From Epiperipatus broadwayi (lineage: Eukaryota > Onychophora > Udeonychophora > Euonychophora > Peripatidae), in assembly GCA_028023455.1 (NCBI GenBank), contig JAQFVV010000347.1, positions 562,001 through 626,000 of the forward strand: a stretch of DNA of 64,000 nt. Reading direction: 5' to 3'. The notes under the pieces are model-generated. The model saw only the letters and a program-made list of their open reading frames with translations. It made no database searches and had not been told where the DNA came from. Of the stretch, positions 1 through 12,142 are shown piece by piece (position 1 is the first letter of the stretch; each line of letters begins with the position of its first letter). A program made the translations under genes and the position numbers.

Positions 1-480
1 GAGTTACAATGAAAAACATCAAATAGATTTTAGATGATATCACATATCTTTGATAATGAAGGTAGGAATTATTCAAGTCATAATGTTTTCTATGACCTTC
101 TTTGGATGTAAAATCTTAATATGGATAAAAAAAATTTATGAGTTTAAACTTGTGATTGGCAAAAAACAAATAGATACTGAAAAAACAAATACTTAAAAAA
201 ATCAAATGCTTTATTGATCTGAAATTTGCAAAAAGTTGGAGTAGAAGTAACAAAGCTGTGGGAATACATATAACCTTGAACTCCAAAGTTCATCATACCA
301 CACTAAATCATGCATTACAATCAATGCTTTATCAGTCTAGACTTAATCTTTGATTGAATATATGTCTGACCAGATTGATGAGAAAATCAAATTCAGTTGA
401 AAAGAATATAAATTGCAACGAAATCAAGTTGTATATCACATGACTTAATTTTGTAAGCTTGTATTATAAATGTTATATAA
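1..480. other. AT-rich DNA, no gene seen
   Basis: No open frame, RNA gene or repeat recognisable by eye. The last eight bases (473-480, ttatataa) form the left target-site duplication of the element that follows. Confidence 0.6.
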
Positions 481-513
481 GGAGCAAGCCAATAGTTCTT
501 AACATGCTTTTCA

Positions 514-577
514 GAATATCCCTATCCTCAGACTAATTTCTAGCTCTGCTTATCATCAGTGAGGCACTAGGATATTC
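514..577 (-). ncRNA. Candidate hammerhead ribozyme, family 2, left arm
   Basis: On the minus strand, stem I has an outer helix of 8 bp (570-577 with 514-521), an internal loop, and an inner helix of 5 bp (CCTCA with TGAGG). The core CTGATGA is at 553-559 and GAAA at 537-540. Stem II between them is 12 nt and can pair U-A, A-U, G-C, C-G around a bulged A. Stem III is minimal: the last A of GAAA pairs with the U of a GUC triplet, one wobble pair and a 2-nt loop. Predicted cleavage follows GUC. The usual G10.1-C11.1 pair is replaced by U-A, which may weaken activity. Of the three family-2 copies this has the best stem II. Confidence 0.6.
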
Positions 578-663
578 CAGCATTAGATTTAAAATACCAG
601 GGCAAACCCAGCACTTTATCTAATGCTTAACTATTAAGTAGAAAATCTGAAATTTTTAGACAT

Positions 664-717
664 CCACATGTCTTGTGACAGCCAGAGCTAGAAACCGATC
701 TGAGGATAGGGATATTC
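664..717 (+). ncRNA. Decayed hammerhead 3' half, family 2, middle copy
   Basis: This keeps GAAA (691-694), a short stem III region ending in C at 700, and the 3' strand of stem I (TGAGG plus GGATATTC to about 717). The CTGATGA core has become TTGTGAC and the 5' strand of stem I is missing. It is in the same orientation as the core at 996-1059, exactly 342 nt upstream measured between predicted cleavage points. Confidence 0.45.
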
Positions 718-995
718 TGAAAAGCTTGCTAAGAGCTATTGACATGCTTATTACGTGATACATGACATGATTTCCTTGCAATTATTGTTTTTGCTCTTAA
801 GACTTTAGAAATTTTATATTGCTAATGCTATTAATATATGGTATATCTGACCTTGGTTCAGTTCCATATGGCTATTTAAGTTAGAGAGCTGGATTTGAAG
901 ACATATGGATATCTGAAAAATTCAGATTTTTCTACTTAGTAGTTAAATATTAGATAAAGTGCTGAACTTGACCTGGTATTTTAATTCTAATGCTG

Positions 996-1059
996 GAATA
1001 TCCTAGCATCTCACTGATGACAACCAGAGCTAGAAACTGGTCTGAGAATAGGGATATTC
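996..1059 (+). ncRNA. Candidate hammerhead ribozyme, family 2, right arm
   Basis: Stem I outer helix GAATATCC (996-1003) pairs with GGATATTC (1052-1059); the inner helix CTCA (1010-1013) pairs with TGAG (1043-1046), with an internal loop on both strands. CTGATGA is at 1014-1020 and GAAA at 1033-1036. Stem III is A-U and C-G closing a 2-nt loop, and predicted cleavage is after C1042. Stem II (CAACCAGAGCTA) pairs poorly, so this copy may be inactive even though both invariant boxes are intact. Confidence 0.5.
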
Positions 1060-1092
1060 TGAAAAGCTTCTTAAGAGCTATTGGCAGGCTCA

Positions 1093-1610
1093 TTATATAA
1101 TAAAGAGTATAAAGTTTAGAAAGAAGACGATCAATTAAATAATTCTATTGCCATGATAATGAATGCACTTTTAAGAAATCTGAAAAGTAAAATAATTAGT
1201 AGGTCACTCTATAGAAATGCTAAAATTCAAAGGATTGCTAATGTCATTTCAAAGAATAAAATTCATATTACATAACAATAAAAAACAATATATACATAAT
1301 ATACGCATTTGTTTGAGTTGAGAAATCTAAATGTAAATAAAACATTCTAAATGGCACTTCATTATGAATCATATACTGTTCCAGAATTGTTCTTTAATAT
1401 CTCTAAAAGGTGGATAAACAATAAAAAAATAACTAGTTATAAAATAGATGAACCCTCTTGACATAATAATGGATGTATCTTTGAACAGTCGTAAAACAAA
1501 AGCAGATGATAAGTGACTGTGAAGAAATGCTATTTTTATGATTGTTAGAAGTCGATGTCGTCACTTTATAATAATAATATGTTACAATATTTTCATATTA
1601 AATTATTTAA
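1093..1610. other. AT-rich DNA, no gene seen
   Basis: Starts with the right target-site duplication of the preceding element (1093-1100). Nothing else recognisable. Confidence 0.55.
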
Positions 1611-1774
1611 TATATAGGGTATATGAGCACTGACTTTCACACGACCCATCACTCACCACTCTATCTCATATTACTGATACCCTTGAACACATTTCGACAT
1701 ATATGTGTTCAAGCGTGAAATAGAGTGGTGAGTGGTGGGTCGGGTGAAAGTCTGTGCTCATATACCCTATATAT
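1611..1774. mobile_element. MITE-like palindrome with GGGTATATGAGCAC ends
   Basis: Near-perfect inverted repeat: tatatagggtatatgagcac at the left end and its complement ending near 1773, with a small central loop around 1690-1705. The same terminal sequence begins the repeat at 32608, where it is joined to a hammerhead core, so this palindrome appears to be built from two outer ends of that family without the ribozyme part. Flanks are TA-rich, so a short TA-type duplication cannot be judged. Confidence 0.65.
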
Positions 1775-3904
1775 TACATATATTGATACTGGTATATAAT
1801 AAGCCTGTATTTTAGTTATATTAAATTATTGTAAATTTTTAGTTATTCTTTCTGTTATTTTCTGTGTGGAATATTTGCATAGACAAAAATCTTGGAAATT
1901 GTTAGTCCTATTATTTTCCTTTTAATCTACCTGTTCAATCTTTAGAAAAATTGATCTTTAAAATTGAGTAAAGTTTGTAGATAATACGTATAATTAATTT
2001 TTCTTTTCCTAATTGCTGTAATGTAAATAGCATTCTTAAGAAGATAAAATAAAATTTACGGCCGTTTGCTCTCTTTGGAAAATCTCAGTTCTTATTGCGT
2101 AAGTGTTCATTAATAGGCGACGACCGCCAAGTAAGTGATTAGAGTTGATTTGAAGAACAAAGTAATTAATTGGCACGCTGCAGTACTTTAAAATATTTAT
2201 GGCAATAAAAACTATGCAAATAAGATAAAACTGTTTAGGTAACCAAATATCATAATTACCTATTTATTATTAGCTAACATAAACTCGCAATCTTTATAAA
2301 ATATATTACTTTACTAAATAAGGAAATTCACTAATTTTAATAATTTAATTAATGATTGTTTTAAAACCAATAAAAATTTTAATGAAGCTAAATACATAAA
2401 AGTTAGTGCTGGACAAAGAAATGAAGAACACTCTGTTTGTTAAACTTGCTAATTGCAGGTTGGAGAAAGTATGAGCTAGTTCCCCTTTTTTATTCTCTAA
2501 TTAAAAATAATTAGACATCCATTTATCAATCAATATCGGACTACAAGTCAATTGTCTGAAAAAAAAAAATATTAAGCATGATTGATCCTAAAAAAAAAAA
2601 TAAAGTTTTAGTTCGCCTGAGTTTAAATCTCAGATGTAAGTATGTTAAACAAATGTCCTATTAAGTTATAAATAATTACTTTAAAATATGCTAGATAAAA
2701 GTAATTATGAATAAATGCGATTGCAAAAAAAGATATAAAAGATAGCTCTAGTTTAAATAATACTAAATCGTAGTTTAGAGACTATTCAAAACCATTTAAA
2801 CTCAAAATCTATCAATAATATATATTTATTTTCAATCGATTTATAAAATGTTATTTGGTCTCATTATAACTGCCATGTAATAATTTGTTTGTTTTTTCTG
2901 AACTTATCTGAAATTTTTATCAAATGTTTTAGGGGGGAAAGTGTTGTTTTTTTTTCATTCTCAAACGTTTTTATAGTTGCTCTCTAGTCTCATTTATTAA
3001 ACTTGTGCACAGATATATACTTTATAGCCATACTTTTGATTTACTGTTTCTTTTTGACATTTATTTTATCTTCTATATGGAATAGCTACAAGACCATTTT
3101 TTCAGCAATATATATCAGCAATCCATTAGAAGTTGGCTGACTTATCAGTGATCTTAAAAATTCTTCCAATTCCGTTTTAGATTATGGATATAAAAATGCA
3201 ACATTCTAATTAGAGATCAAGGAGAAGAGAGAGAAAAACAAAATGAGGTTTGCTTAAACTATATAACATATACATCCACGTATATCAGATGCTTGCCATG
3301 CGCTACTATTTCAAAACGTTTTATTGTGTTCAAAATTGGATTCTATTATTAATCATATTTTCCTAATAACAATAATAAATAAACTACTAATATGAGCTCA
3401 TATTTGTGTTAGCTCAGTCTGTCTTACTTATTTAAGATACCAATTTGAAACTATTCTTTCTCACTAACTTCTCATCCCATACTTACATAGATAACAGAAT
3501 CAAAAGTATTATTGTAGTTAATAAAATACATGTACACTTTCTTTTATATTTATTTTTTAGACACAACAACTATTTTTAGACACAACACCATAAAAAATAA
3601 AAAAATAAAAACAACTATTAAACAATAAAGTTATTAATTTGATTGGTTATTCAATGTTTACCAACAAAGATTTTAAAAATTGTTTGTCCTTTTCTGAACT
3701 ATTTTGCATATATAGTAGTTTTCTTTTATTATAAGATTTAATGGACCTTTTTCAATAACTTTATATGATTTTTATAAAAAACAGAATTGTAATATAGTTT
3801 TTTATTAATAATTTTATAGAACCATTTAAATTGATACTATTATAAAAAATAATAATATTCGAAATCTTTTTTAAATGTTTCCTAGTTATTGTATATCAAT
3901 ATAT
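1775..3904. other. AT-rich DNA, no gene seen
   Basis: About 2.1 kb of low-complexity AT-rich sequence with A and T runs. No coding signature, tRNA-like sequence or long inverted repeat found by eye. Confidence 0.5.
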
Positions 3905-4700
3905 ATATATATATAACTGAATATTTGTAAATACAGTAATTAAATAATTAAAAATTTTATCTACTTAGGAGTGCTTTTGATTATCTTAGTAATCTTTGTC
4001 AACTAAAACTTTGAAAGACTAACCTTCTCACAATTCCGTGATCTTAATGTTTGCTGCTTGCCTGTTAATTAATTCATGTTTCTATTTGTATATTAGCATA
4101 GCTTCCTTTATTTTTCTTTTATTGTTATTTTTTTCAATTTGCAATATTTTTACATTATTAAAATTGAAGTCAAAACCATAAATAGATGACTTATTATGGT
4201 CGTAAAAAACAGATGCTGAAATATTATTATCTACTATACAATTTTGTTTCAATTTCTGAACCCATTTTAATAATCGCAAGTGCTCTTTAGTTCTTTTTTT
4301 CCAACGTACATCTCAATTCACCTACATATTCACTGCCACACCTACATTTCCATTTATAAATGACACAATTTTTATTTATAAATGAGGTTTTATTTTTGGA
4401 GTTATTTATTAATTTGTTTAATGTAGGAGGTGTGCAAAATGCAATATCACATGTACCTTTATAAATTTTCTTTATAAAATTTACTTGATCATTTGAAATA
4501 TATGGTATTGATATCCATATTTTTTATTAGCAGGAGAATCAAGATTATTAGTAAAATTTTTATTCTTATACTTTATATTAAAATCTCTAATAACATTATA
4601 TATATGATTATAATTGTAGCCAACATATAACAATTCATTCAAATATATTTCAATATTTTTGCCTCTACCCAGTGAATATTTGCAAAGACTATTATTTTTA
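3905..4700 (-). pseudogene. Penelope-like element fragment with GIY-YIG endonuclease
   Basis: Read on the minus strand this is the 3' part of a PLE. Around 4690-4440 is the linker between reverse transcriptase and endonuclease. Around 4390-4330 is a GIY-YIG start: a VIY triplet, a C-x-C pair and YVGE a few residues later, the layout of PLE endonucleases. Around 4279-4082 is the rest of the domain, ending with a conserved KxxKRKIKEA-type segment. Stop codons and frame changes break it (a stop follows soon after YVGE). PLEs use a telomerase-like RT plus this endonuclease; here RT is absent, so it is a 5'-truncated dead copy. It is inverted relative to the next feature, with adjacent 5' ends. 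Confidence 0.75.
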
Positions 4701-4734
4701 AATAAGGATTTCAAACCTGCCATTTTGTGTGACA

Positions 4735-5260
4735 TTGGTACTCCTACATTAAACAAATTAATAAATAACTCCAAAGATAAAACATCATTTATAAATAAAT
4801 TGTGTTATTTATAAATGGAAATGTAGGTGTGGCAGTGGATATGTAGGTTAATCGAGATGTATGTTGAAAAAAAAACTAAAGAGCACTTGCAATTATTAAA
4901 ACAGGTTCAGAAATTGAAACAAAATTATATAATAGGTAATAATATTTCTGCATCTGTTTTTTTAGGACCATAATAAGTCATGTATTTATGGTTTTGACTT
5001 CAATTTTAATAATGTAAAAATATTGCAAATTAAAAAAAAATAACAATAAAGAAAAATAAAGGAAGCTATGCTAATATACAAATATAAACATGACTTAATT
5101 AACAGGCAAGCAGCAAATGTTAAAATCACGGAATTGTGGAAAGGTTAGCCTTTCAAAGATTTAGTTGACAAAGAATACTAGGATAATCGAAAGTGCTCCT
5201 AAGTGAATAAAAATTTTAATTATTTAATTACTGTATTTACAAATATTCAATTATATAATT
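4735..5260 (+). pseudogene. Inverted partner PLE fragment (endonuclease end)
   Basis: Reverse-complement copy of about 3905-4440, on the plus strand. It carries the same VIY, C-x-C and YVG region near 4805-4850 followed by an immediate stop, then the rest of the endonuclease and the 3' tail to about 5260. The two copies share their 3' parts and differ in 5' truncation point. Partial inverted copies next to the 5' end are a known habit of PLEs. Confidence 0.7.
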
Positions 5261-5307
5261 ACATATATTGCTTTGAAAAAATATAGACATCTAATAATAA
5301 TATTATT

Positions 5308-5346
5308 GCATATATATATATATATGTGTGTGTGTGTATGTATATT
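5308..5346. repeat. (TA)n(TG)n microsatellite
   Basis: A run of TA followed by TG dinucleotides with no other structure. Confidence 0.85.
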
Positions 5347-5516
5347 TGCCATTCAAATTAAAAGGTAATATTGACTTGTCTTATAATTCACTGCCGAATC
5401 AAAAATTATGTAAAAGCACTATACAAAATTAATTTAATTGTGGTAGTTAAATCATTATAATAAAATATTCATTTTTATTCTGTTACATGCAGTTATGTTT
5501 GTGTGGTATATTATAG

Positions 5517-5620
5517 TCAAGCATTGGTGGTCGAGAGGTCAGCGACAGCAGCTTTACAAAGCAGTTGTCTTGGGTTAGCGGGTTTGCTTCCTGGCTGATG
5601 TTATGACACATGAAAAAAAA
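5517..5620 (+). mobile_element. tRNA-like SINE copy 1
   Basis: About 100 bp starting AGTCAAGCATTG. It has a perfect Pol III A box (TGGTCGAGAGG) and a diverged B box (GGTTTGCTTCC), then GATGTTATGACACATG and an A run. In the family the first seven bases after the start (AGCATTG) can pair with CGATGCT near the end, so the whole unit folds as a tRNA with no separate SINE body. The shared poly(A) and 3' tag in five scattered copies argue for a retroposon family rather than a real tRNA gene. Confidence 0.7.
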
Positions 5621-5735
5621 AATTTAAATATCATATTAACTTTTAAAATAGAAAAATGAATTTTGTTACTACAATTCATTTTTTTATTCTAAAAATTCAT
5701 TTTTTTTATTTTAAAAGTTAATATGATATTTAAAT
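5621..5735. repeat. AT-rich hairpin
   Basis: The arms at 5621-5649 and 5707-5735 are perfect or near-perfect reverse complements, directly abutting the A tail of the SINE. Possibly a small MITE or a fold-back created beside the SINE. Confidence 0.65.
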
Positions 5736-8360
5736 TGGTTTTTATTAAATGATATTTACATTTATTCATTTGAATTACTTCACTTACCAAATTGATACCT
5801 AATCAAGCTAAAAATTTCTGAAGAATGTTTTTTTATTCCATGACTTATATATTTTTTAAAAGTTATAACATGAAGAAACATTCTATAAATCTAACTTATC
5901 CATTTGCATTGTTGGGCTTTCTGAGATATCTATATATATTTTATTTGTTAAATTACATATTATATTTTTAATATATTTTTACTATTGAATTTAGTGCTTG
6001 ACAATTATATTTTGTAAAGTCTTTAATAAATATATTAATAAAAACAATAAGTGAAAATAGCATTTGATCTGAAACTCATATTGATATTATTATTGAAGTT
6101 TTGCACAACATCTGTATTGATAATCATGCACACATTACATTATTATATTGTAAAATCACATTAAAACATGTATGCATTTGCATTCAGAATAATTGTATCT
6201 TATGGATTATTGTATAATTATAAACCGTAATATTAAAAGAATTTAATTATTACCCCTACATTTTGTAAATGAAGATTTTGGATAGATTATTGATTGAATC
6301 CTGATCCAAGATTACAACTATAAGGGTATTTTAAATCAGATCTATGCTGAATACATTTTAATAGGAGTTAATTATTTAAACTGCCAATTACTGAAGCATG
6401 GAATTCATTTCAAGAGGTTGTTGTTAATAAGGATAAATCATTTTGATCATGATTATTTTTAGATTTATTGTAAGAAATGAACATTACGTACACAACTGAA
6501 AAATGATGTCATCAAAATATTGATTCAGTATAAGACTTGTAAAGTTTATTGCAATTTTAGAATGATAATTTAAAAACTAAATTGATGCACATTGGTCCTC
6601 AAACATCACATGGTTTATTAAAAGATTCAATACTTGATTAATATAGTATATTGATGATATCTTGGATTAAAATTAAAATATTTTTATCACAATTTGCCTA
6701 ATACTGTTAAACTTTAAATAATGACACTTAATGATATATTTATTCTATTTATTTATTTAGGTTTTGATTAAGATAACCAGATTGACAAGATTAAAACAAT
6801 CACCATAATATTAAAAATGTAAACATTTCAAGCACTAGAGTTATTTCTGAAGAAGTTTTGATATATCATGGCATATTCTTGCTTTGACACTATTTAAACT
6901 CATTATGATTATAAAAACTTTGCCAAGACTTTGATTTTGAATAACATTTTATTATAATTATAAAAATAAAATAGACTGCAAAAATTATTGTGGAAAATAA
7001 TTTTCACTTCAATTCTTCCAGCTATAGATAAGTGATTAGTGAAGATTAGATTAGGTTTTAGACCAGGGATGGACACCCCATGCCAATGGACACATGTGCA
7101 CCATGATTGGTCTTTTAAGCACTCACAACATGGTCATCTAAAAAGTACATTTTAAATATCATTTCTCACTGTTTTTTTTAAATGTGTGAAAATAATTAAA
7201 AAATAAATAATAAAAATATAAGAACATTAATATTAGTATCTAAGCAACAATTGGACTTGCCTTAACTAGCTCTCTCTTTTATAAGATGTCTCTTTCTTAC
7301 TATCATGAAGTGTGTGCAATATCTGCTGTATGTCTGTATGGAATTTATTGTCCTGTAAGTCAACTGAGATTAACAACTTAAATTGCATATGTCGTTTGAG
7401 AAATAGTTGTTTCTAGTACTTCATAAATTAATGATAATTATTTTTTGGAAAAAAATACTTGTTTATAACATTTAAAAAAGAATTCTAGGGAAATTAATAT
7501 TATTTTGTGGAAATAAAAAAAATATATCATATATCTTTTGTGTAATTGCAATGTAATAATTAAAAAATGTAATATTGAAAGGCATTTTAAGACATTGTAT
7601 ACAGAAATATAGTTTCAATCTTTTCATTAAGATGTACTTATTAAAAGATAATAGTTTATGTATGTAATTATAATACAATTTTATAAATAAACTATTATTA
7701 TATTATTTTAATAAATAAATTATTATTAAATAAATAAAATTACATTTATGATTATATGTATTATAACAGTTATTATATTATAATAATTATAATAATTCAC
7801 TTTAATTATGTTTATATAATTTTACCTATTTTTTAGCAGTCTCTCCGGTTGGAATCTGGTGTTGAACCCCTAATTCAAATCTCATATAATCGTTTTTTTT
7901 TCTTAGTATTAGCTTAAAAAATAAGCAGATAAATTTTTAATTTTATTAAAATTATTTATTATCAATTAATATTAATTATCAAGAGATAGTGAAATTAACG
8001 TTAAGCAAAACACAAATAAACTTGTTTTTAGAAAACAATAATTATATTCATGATTATAGCGAATCCATAAACCGAATCTATTAATTTTAATACATTGAGA
8101 TCTTAGAATTGTTTATTAATTGATATTTTTAATACAAAAACTAATTTAAAACTCTAAGAAATATTATGATGAAAAAAGAAATAAAAGAAAATTGTTTTTT
8201 TTTATTTTATAAAAATAAAAATGTTGAAGAGAGATTCAATAAAAGAATAAATAACAAAATAACATCAAAAAAAATAATTTGATTGGCAGTTACTTAGAAA
8301 ACAATTAAATCACTAATCATCACATGATCATCATTCTTTATGCTACACAAGCTGTTTACA
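5736..8360. other. AT-rich DNA, no gene seen
   Basis: About 2.6 kb with only short open frames of AT-driven composition. Around 7030-7140 the base composition is slightly richer, but I could not assign it. Confidence 0.5.
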
Positions 8361-8592
8361 CACAGGTTAAACTCTCCATACAGTAGCGCCACTAAGTGCA
8401 AGCCAGAGTAATCAATAGATGCAAAAAGATTTGTGTATAAAATCCCCTTCTAGTGCCTACTCATCCAATATCCCCAAGCCACAAACTAGAACCTAGTACT
8501 AGATGGGTTTTTTATGCACATACCTTCTTGCATCCATTAATTATTCTGGCTTGCACTTAATGGTGCTGCTATATGGAGAGTTTAGCCTCTGT
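8361..8592. mobile_element. Foldback/MITE element, 232 bp
   Basis: About 50 bp at the left (from caggttaaactctccatac) is matched in inverse at the right (ending gagagtttagcctctg). The inner part is less symmetric. No protein is encoded. Superfamily not assignable from the ends. Confidence 0.7.
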
Positions 8593-9331
8593 ATTAAAAA
8601 ATAATTATATTCCTTTGTAATCTTACAATGATTGTTCAGCATATAAAAAAAATGATAATAAAATAGTAATGTTCGAAAAAAAAAATTTTAGAAATATTTT
8701 AAATTAAAAAATATAAAACAGAAATAATTTACAAAAAAAAAATGATATAAATGGGATTTTTAGGAGTCTGTGTTCAAAAACTAAATTTTAGAATTATGAT
8801 TTTATAAAAAAAAAAAAAGGAAAATTCAACTTTAATAGAATAAATAATTATTAAAACAATATTTTTAATTACTTTTTTAAATTTAAAAAAAATTCTATGG
8901 GATTCAAACTAGGCCCAATGTCGAGTTCAACATCTTTCCAAGTGTATGTACATATTCTTTGTAAGTCTAATCTAGACAATGATGACATGTCATATCATCA
9001 TATATTTTGATGACATGCTTTTCTTTATTGCATACACAATGGGTATTAAAATTTTTCATTGCACACATGTTATCTTAAAGATTTCTACCCTTGCTTTAAA
9101 AAAAAGGAAGTGCTAGAGACATGTGTTTTTTATCAGACAAGTGCAATAATAATGTCTCAAGTAAAGTTAAAATTTATATATTGAATTTTATTAGTTTGGG
9201 CAAGATATTTGATTTAGTTAATTGAAAAGATTTGTTGCAATTTTTTTAAAATGGCTGGTTAACTGTGGAAATTTATTCATATTATATAGCTGTTACATGA
9301 AAAAAAGTATTAGTAGTAAACAATTCTTAGT
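8593..9331. other. AT-rich DNA, no gene seen
   Basis: A and T runs and short AT-rich frames only. Confidence 0.5.
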
Positions 9332-9428
9332 TATTTTTTTTTTCCATGTGTCAAAGCATCGGCCGGGAAGCGAACCCGCAAACTCGGGACAACTGCTTGT
9401 AAGGCAGCTGTACGGACCATTGAAATCA
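9332..9428 (-). mobile_element. tRNA-like SINE copy 2
   Basis: On the minus strand, the anticodon-arm-like GCTGC-CTTACAA-GCAGT is followed by a B box GGTTCGCTTCC and the family 3' tag GATGCTTTGACACATG plus an A run (a T run at 9334-9343 on the plus strand). The A box region is damaged. Same family as 5517, 21883, 29177 and 35839. Confidence 0.7.
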
Positions 9429-10303
9429 AAATTGGTATAAGGTGAGGATGCTTACTAGCTTCAACTTTTTTTTTGTAACAATCGTCTCTGGAACAATTTA
9501 ATTGTATCTTCATAAAGTAGACACCAAAACACAAATAATTATGATGGTGAAATTTTTAATTCATTCTGATTAAAAACAAAGACAAAATATACATTTATTT
9601 CTAAATGTATGATTGTACTACTTTTTCCAATTTAGAGGATGGTCTTCAGAATACTTTTAATGTTTTGAATGTAAACTAGAAAAAGTTTGTTTTAATAATT
9701 AATGATGAAAAATACTCTTGCCCTTAATTATTAAATGGAGGAGGGACTTCAAAAACTTTTAGGCTTGAATGATTATTATTTTAAGAATATGCAGCAGTTT
9801 AAATATTTTATTAACTTTCTAGTTTTGAAAATAGGTTTAGAAATTACTTGTCAACATAGTAATAAAGATTCAGGTGTTTGATGACATTAGTTCTTGTAAT
9901 GAGTCAAGTTATGCACAAGATGAATGCATGAGTTTTTGGGTTGGAAGATGCCTGCTAGAAGTTGAGATGAGAAAAGAACTAAGCAAAACAACAAAATTTA
10001 AAACTATTAAAATAATTGTATCAAAATCAGTTATTTCATCAAATGTGTTGCTATTAATATCAAACATAGATTTATTCCTATTATGTTAATAATGTTAAGA
10101 TTCATTCCTATTATGGTAATAAGGTCACTGATAAAATTATTTAAACATAAGTGACTTCCCTTTATCTTGCTGATTATGATGATATTGAATTTCTAAATTC
10201 CAGAGAATATTTTTACTGAGTTGGTTTAATGAAAAAAATAAAAACTAACAATCATTCTTAAAAAAATATTTTTATGATAAATTTCAACATATTTTTTTTT
10301 AAT
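9429..10303. other. AT-rich DNA, no gene seen
   Basis: No recognisable repeat. A 71-codon open frame at 9874-10089 resembles nothing I know and is probably chance. Confidence 0.45.
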
Positions 10304-10520
10304 AATATAATACACCAGATACACCTTAATTGACACTTTACAATGCAGTTTAACATATGATCTATTTTATTTTTTTACAGTTTCAACTGTCCAAAAAGAG
10401 TACTGAGATTTAAAATTCCGATGATGACTGCTGGACAGTTGAAACTATAAGGAAATAAAATAGATCATATGTTAAACTGCATTGTAAAGTGTCATTAAGG
10501 TGTATCTGGGGTATTATATT
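10304..10520. mobile_element. MITE-like palindrome, 217 bp
   Basis: Arms of about 85 bp: the left begins aatataatacaccagatac and the right ends ctggggtattatatt. A 40-50 bp loop lies around 10395-10435. Arm identity is high, suggesting fairly recent origin. No coding content. Confidence 0.75.
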
Positions 10521-12142
10521 ATATATATTTCAGCAATGCAAATAAGAAGTGGGAGGAAATTTTAATTTTTTTTTGTTAAAGGCAGACTATTTATTTTACA
10601 AAATATTATTTTATAGACAACTAAAGAGTTGCCATATTGATTGCTCCCATTTGCAAGTATATATATGAGCATTGAATACAATGAAGTGTAACAATTTGAA
10701 AAAAAAAATTTTTTTTTAAATAAAGTTTCTTAAAAAACAGGGATGAGATCTTGGCACATTCAACATATCAAAAATAAGAATAAATAACATGTAATATGCA
10801 TAGCTTTATCTATGGTTTATTGATTAATTTGTAAATTCAATGTAAGACATCTTTAACCTTACTTCTTTGGGTGTTTTTACTATGCTTGTATTTTTATTGT
10901 CTATCTAAATTATAGACACATTTTAACTTTATTTGACTAACTATAATATGTTTGATGTAAGTACTTAAACCCCATAAATGTTTATATAAATTTAACATTT
11001 TTTTAAATGCCAAATTATAATGTATATTTATGGCTTGTTATTATAATTTTTGCATCCTAGTACAACTTATGAGAGTGGTTTGCTTTTGAAGAAAACATGT
11101 GTCTTATGAGAATTTGATTTGTTCATTTTAAATCTGTTAAGCTATACTTTCAATCTAATATGCATTGTACCCTTATATATTGGTACATCACATAGTAAAT
11201 TATTAAAAGTAGATCTTAGTTTGATAATCTTAAATTTTATAAATATTCATATTTTGGTTTGTAAAGTTATGGGAGTTAAGGGTTACCTTGGCTGTTTGGG
11301 GTTTAAACTTGAAATGATTTAAATTGGATTATAGTAAGATTTTTTTGATAATATTTAAATTTGAAATTTGTAATGAGGTTTAAATATGATGCCATTTACA
11401 CACAAGAATAAGTGCTGTAGGCCTATGTGATCTTGTTTATGACATATTATTTAATAAAGAATTAATTATTTCTGGTGTTACTTTAGTATTTAAAAAAAAT
11501 GAAATAATATTTGTTTTTATTATTTATGAAATGGAAAGTTCATAAAATCACTTTAGAATCTATTTTATAAAAGATAAAATTTAAATTGTTTAAATTAGTT
11601 TTAATTTAATTACCTTTTAATTATATTTATTACAGTTTTTTATTTTACTTTTTTAGTAAATATTTGTTGTAATGATATTGGTTGAAAAACTATTTAGAAT
11701 GTTTTGTAACTAATTAAATATTCATTGTAAAATAATTTTGAGAATCAACTAATGAGTGATTGTGAAATCTGAAATATTTTAAAATTTAAGTAGTAGATGT
11801 TTTGGGGAATTAAAAATAAATTACTGTAAGAAAAGAAACATTTTATTTTTTTTTATAAAATTTCACTATAAATTATTAAAAATATTATTTTTTTAATATA
11901 AAAATAAATAAAAAAATTCTTGGTTAATTGTTTAAAAGTATTTGTGAATTTTATTGTAAAGATTATGGAGTAAAAAAGAACCCTAAAATCTCTACTAGAG
12001 TGTGAAGATATTCAATCCTCTAAAGAATACAAAACTTAGAATCATTATATTATCTATATTATGAAGATAATGGAAAAAAAAATCTGTAAGGTTATCAAAG
12101 CATATGTGGGAATATTGTGTATTTTACTAGTATGTAATAAGT
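10521..12142. other. AT-rich DNA, no gene seen
   Basis: About 1.6 kb of AT-rich sequence. The 67-codon frame at 11119-11322 has no recognisable domain. Confidence 0.45.

Larger units (their letters stand above)
481..1092. mobile_element. Palindromic hammerhead-bearing element (family 2)
   Basis: A 612-bp foldback element. The left arm (481 to about 667) is matched in inverse by about 903-1092, and a third, direct partial copy lies at about 680-748. The flanks are ttatataa at 473-480 and again at 1093-1100, a perfect 8-bp target-site duplication, so the whole palindrome inserted as one unit. Each arm contains a hammerhead-like core (separate entries). No protein is encoded. The closest known category is the metazoan retrozyme: small non-coding retroelements with direct-repeat hammerheads that yield circular RNA. 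Retrozyme identity is inferred; the palindrome, duplication and cores are read directly. Confidence 0.75.

Noticed and set aside
3905-5260. Hammerhead ribozyme inside the PLE fragments
   Set aside because: PLEs often carry one, so I looked, but no CTGANGA and GAAA pair with flanking complementarity was found at either PLE locus.
7030-7110. cagggatggacacccc as a hAT terminal repeat
   Set aside because: Resembles hAT ends, but no inverted partner or 8-bp duplication was found nearby.
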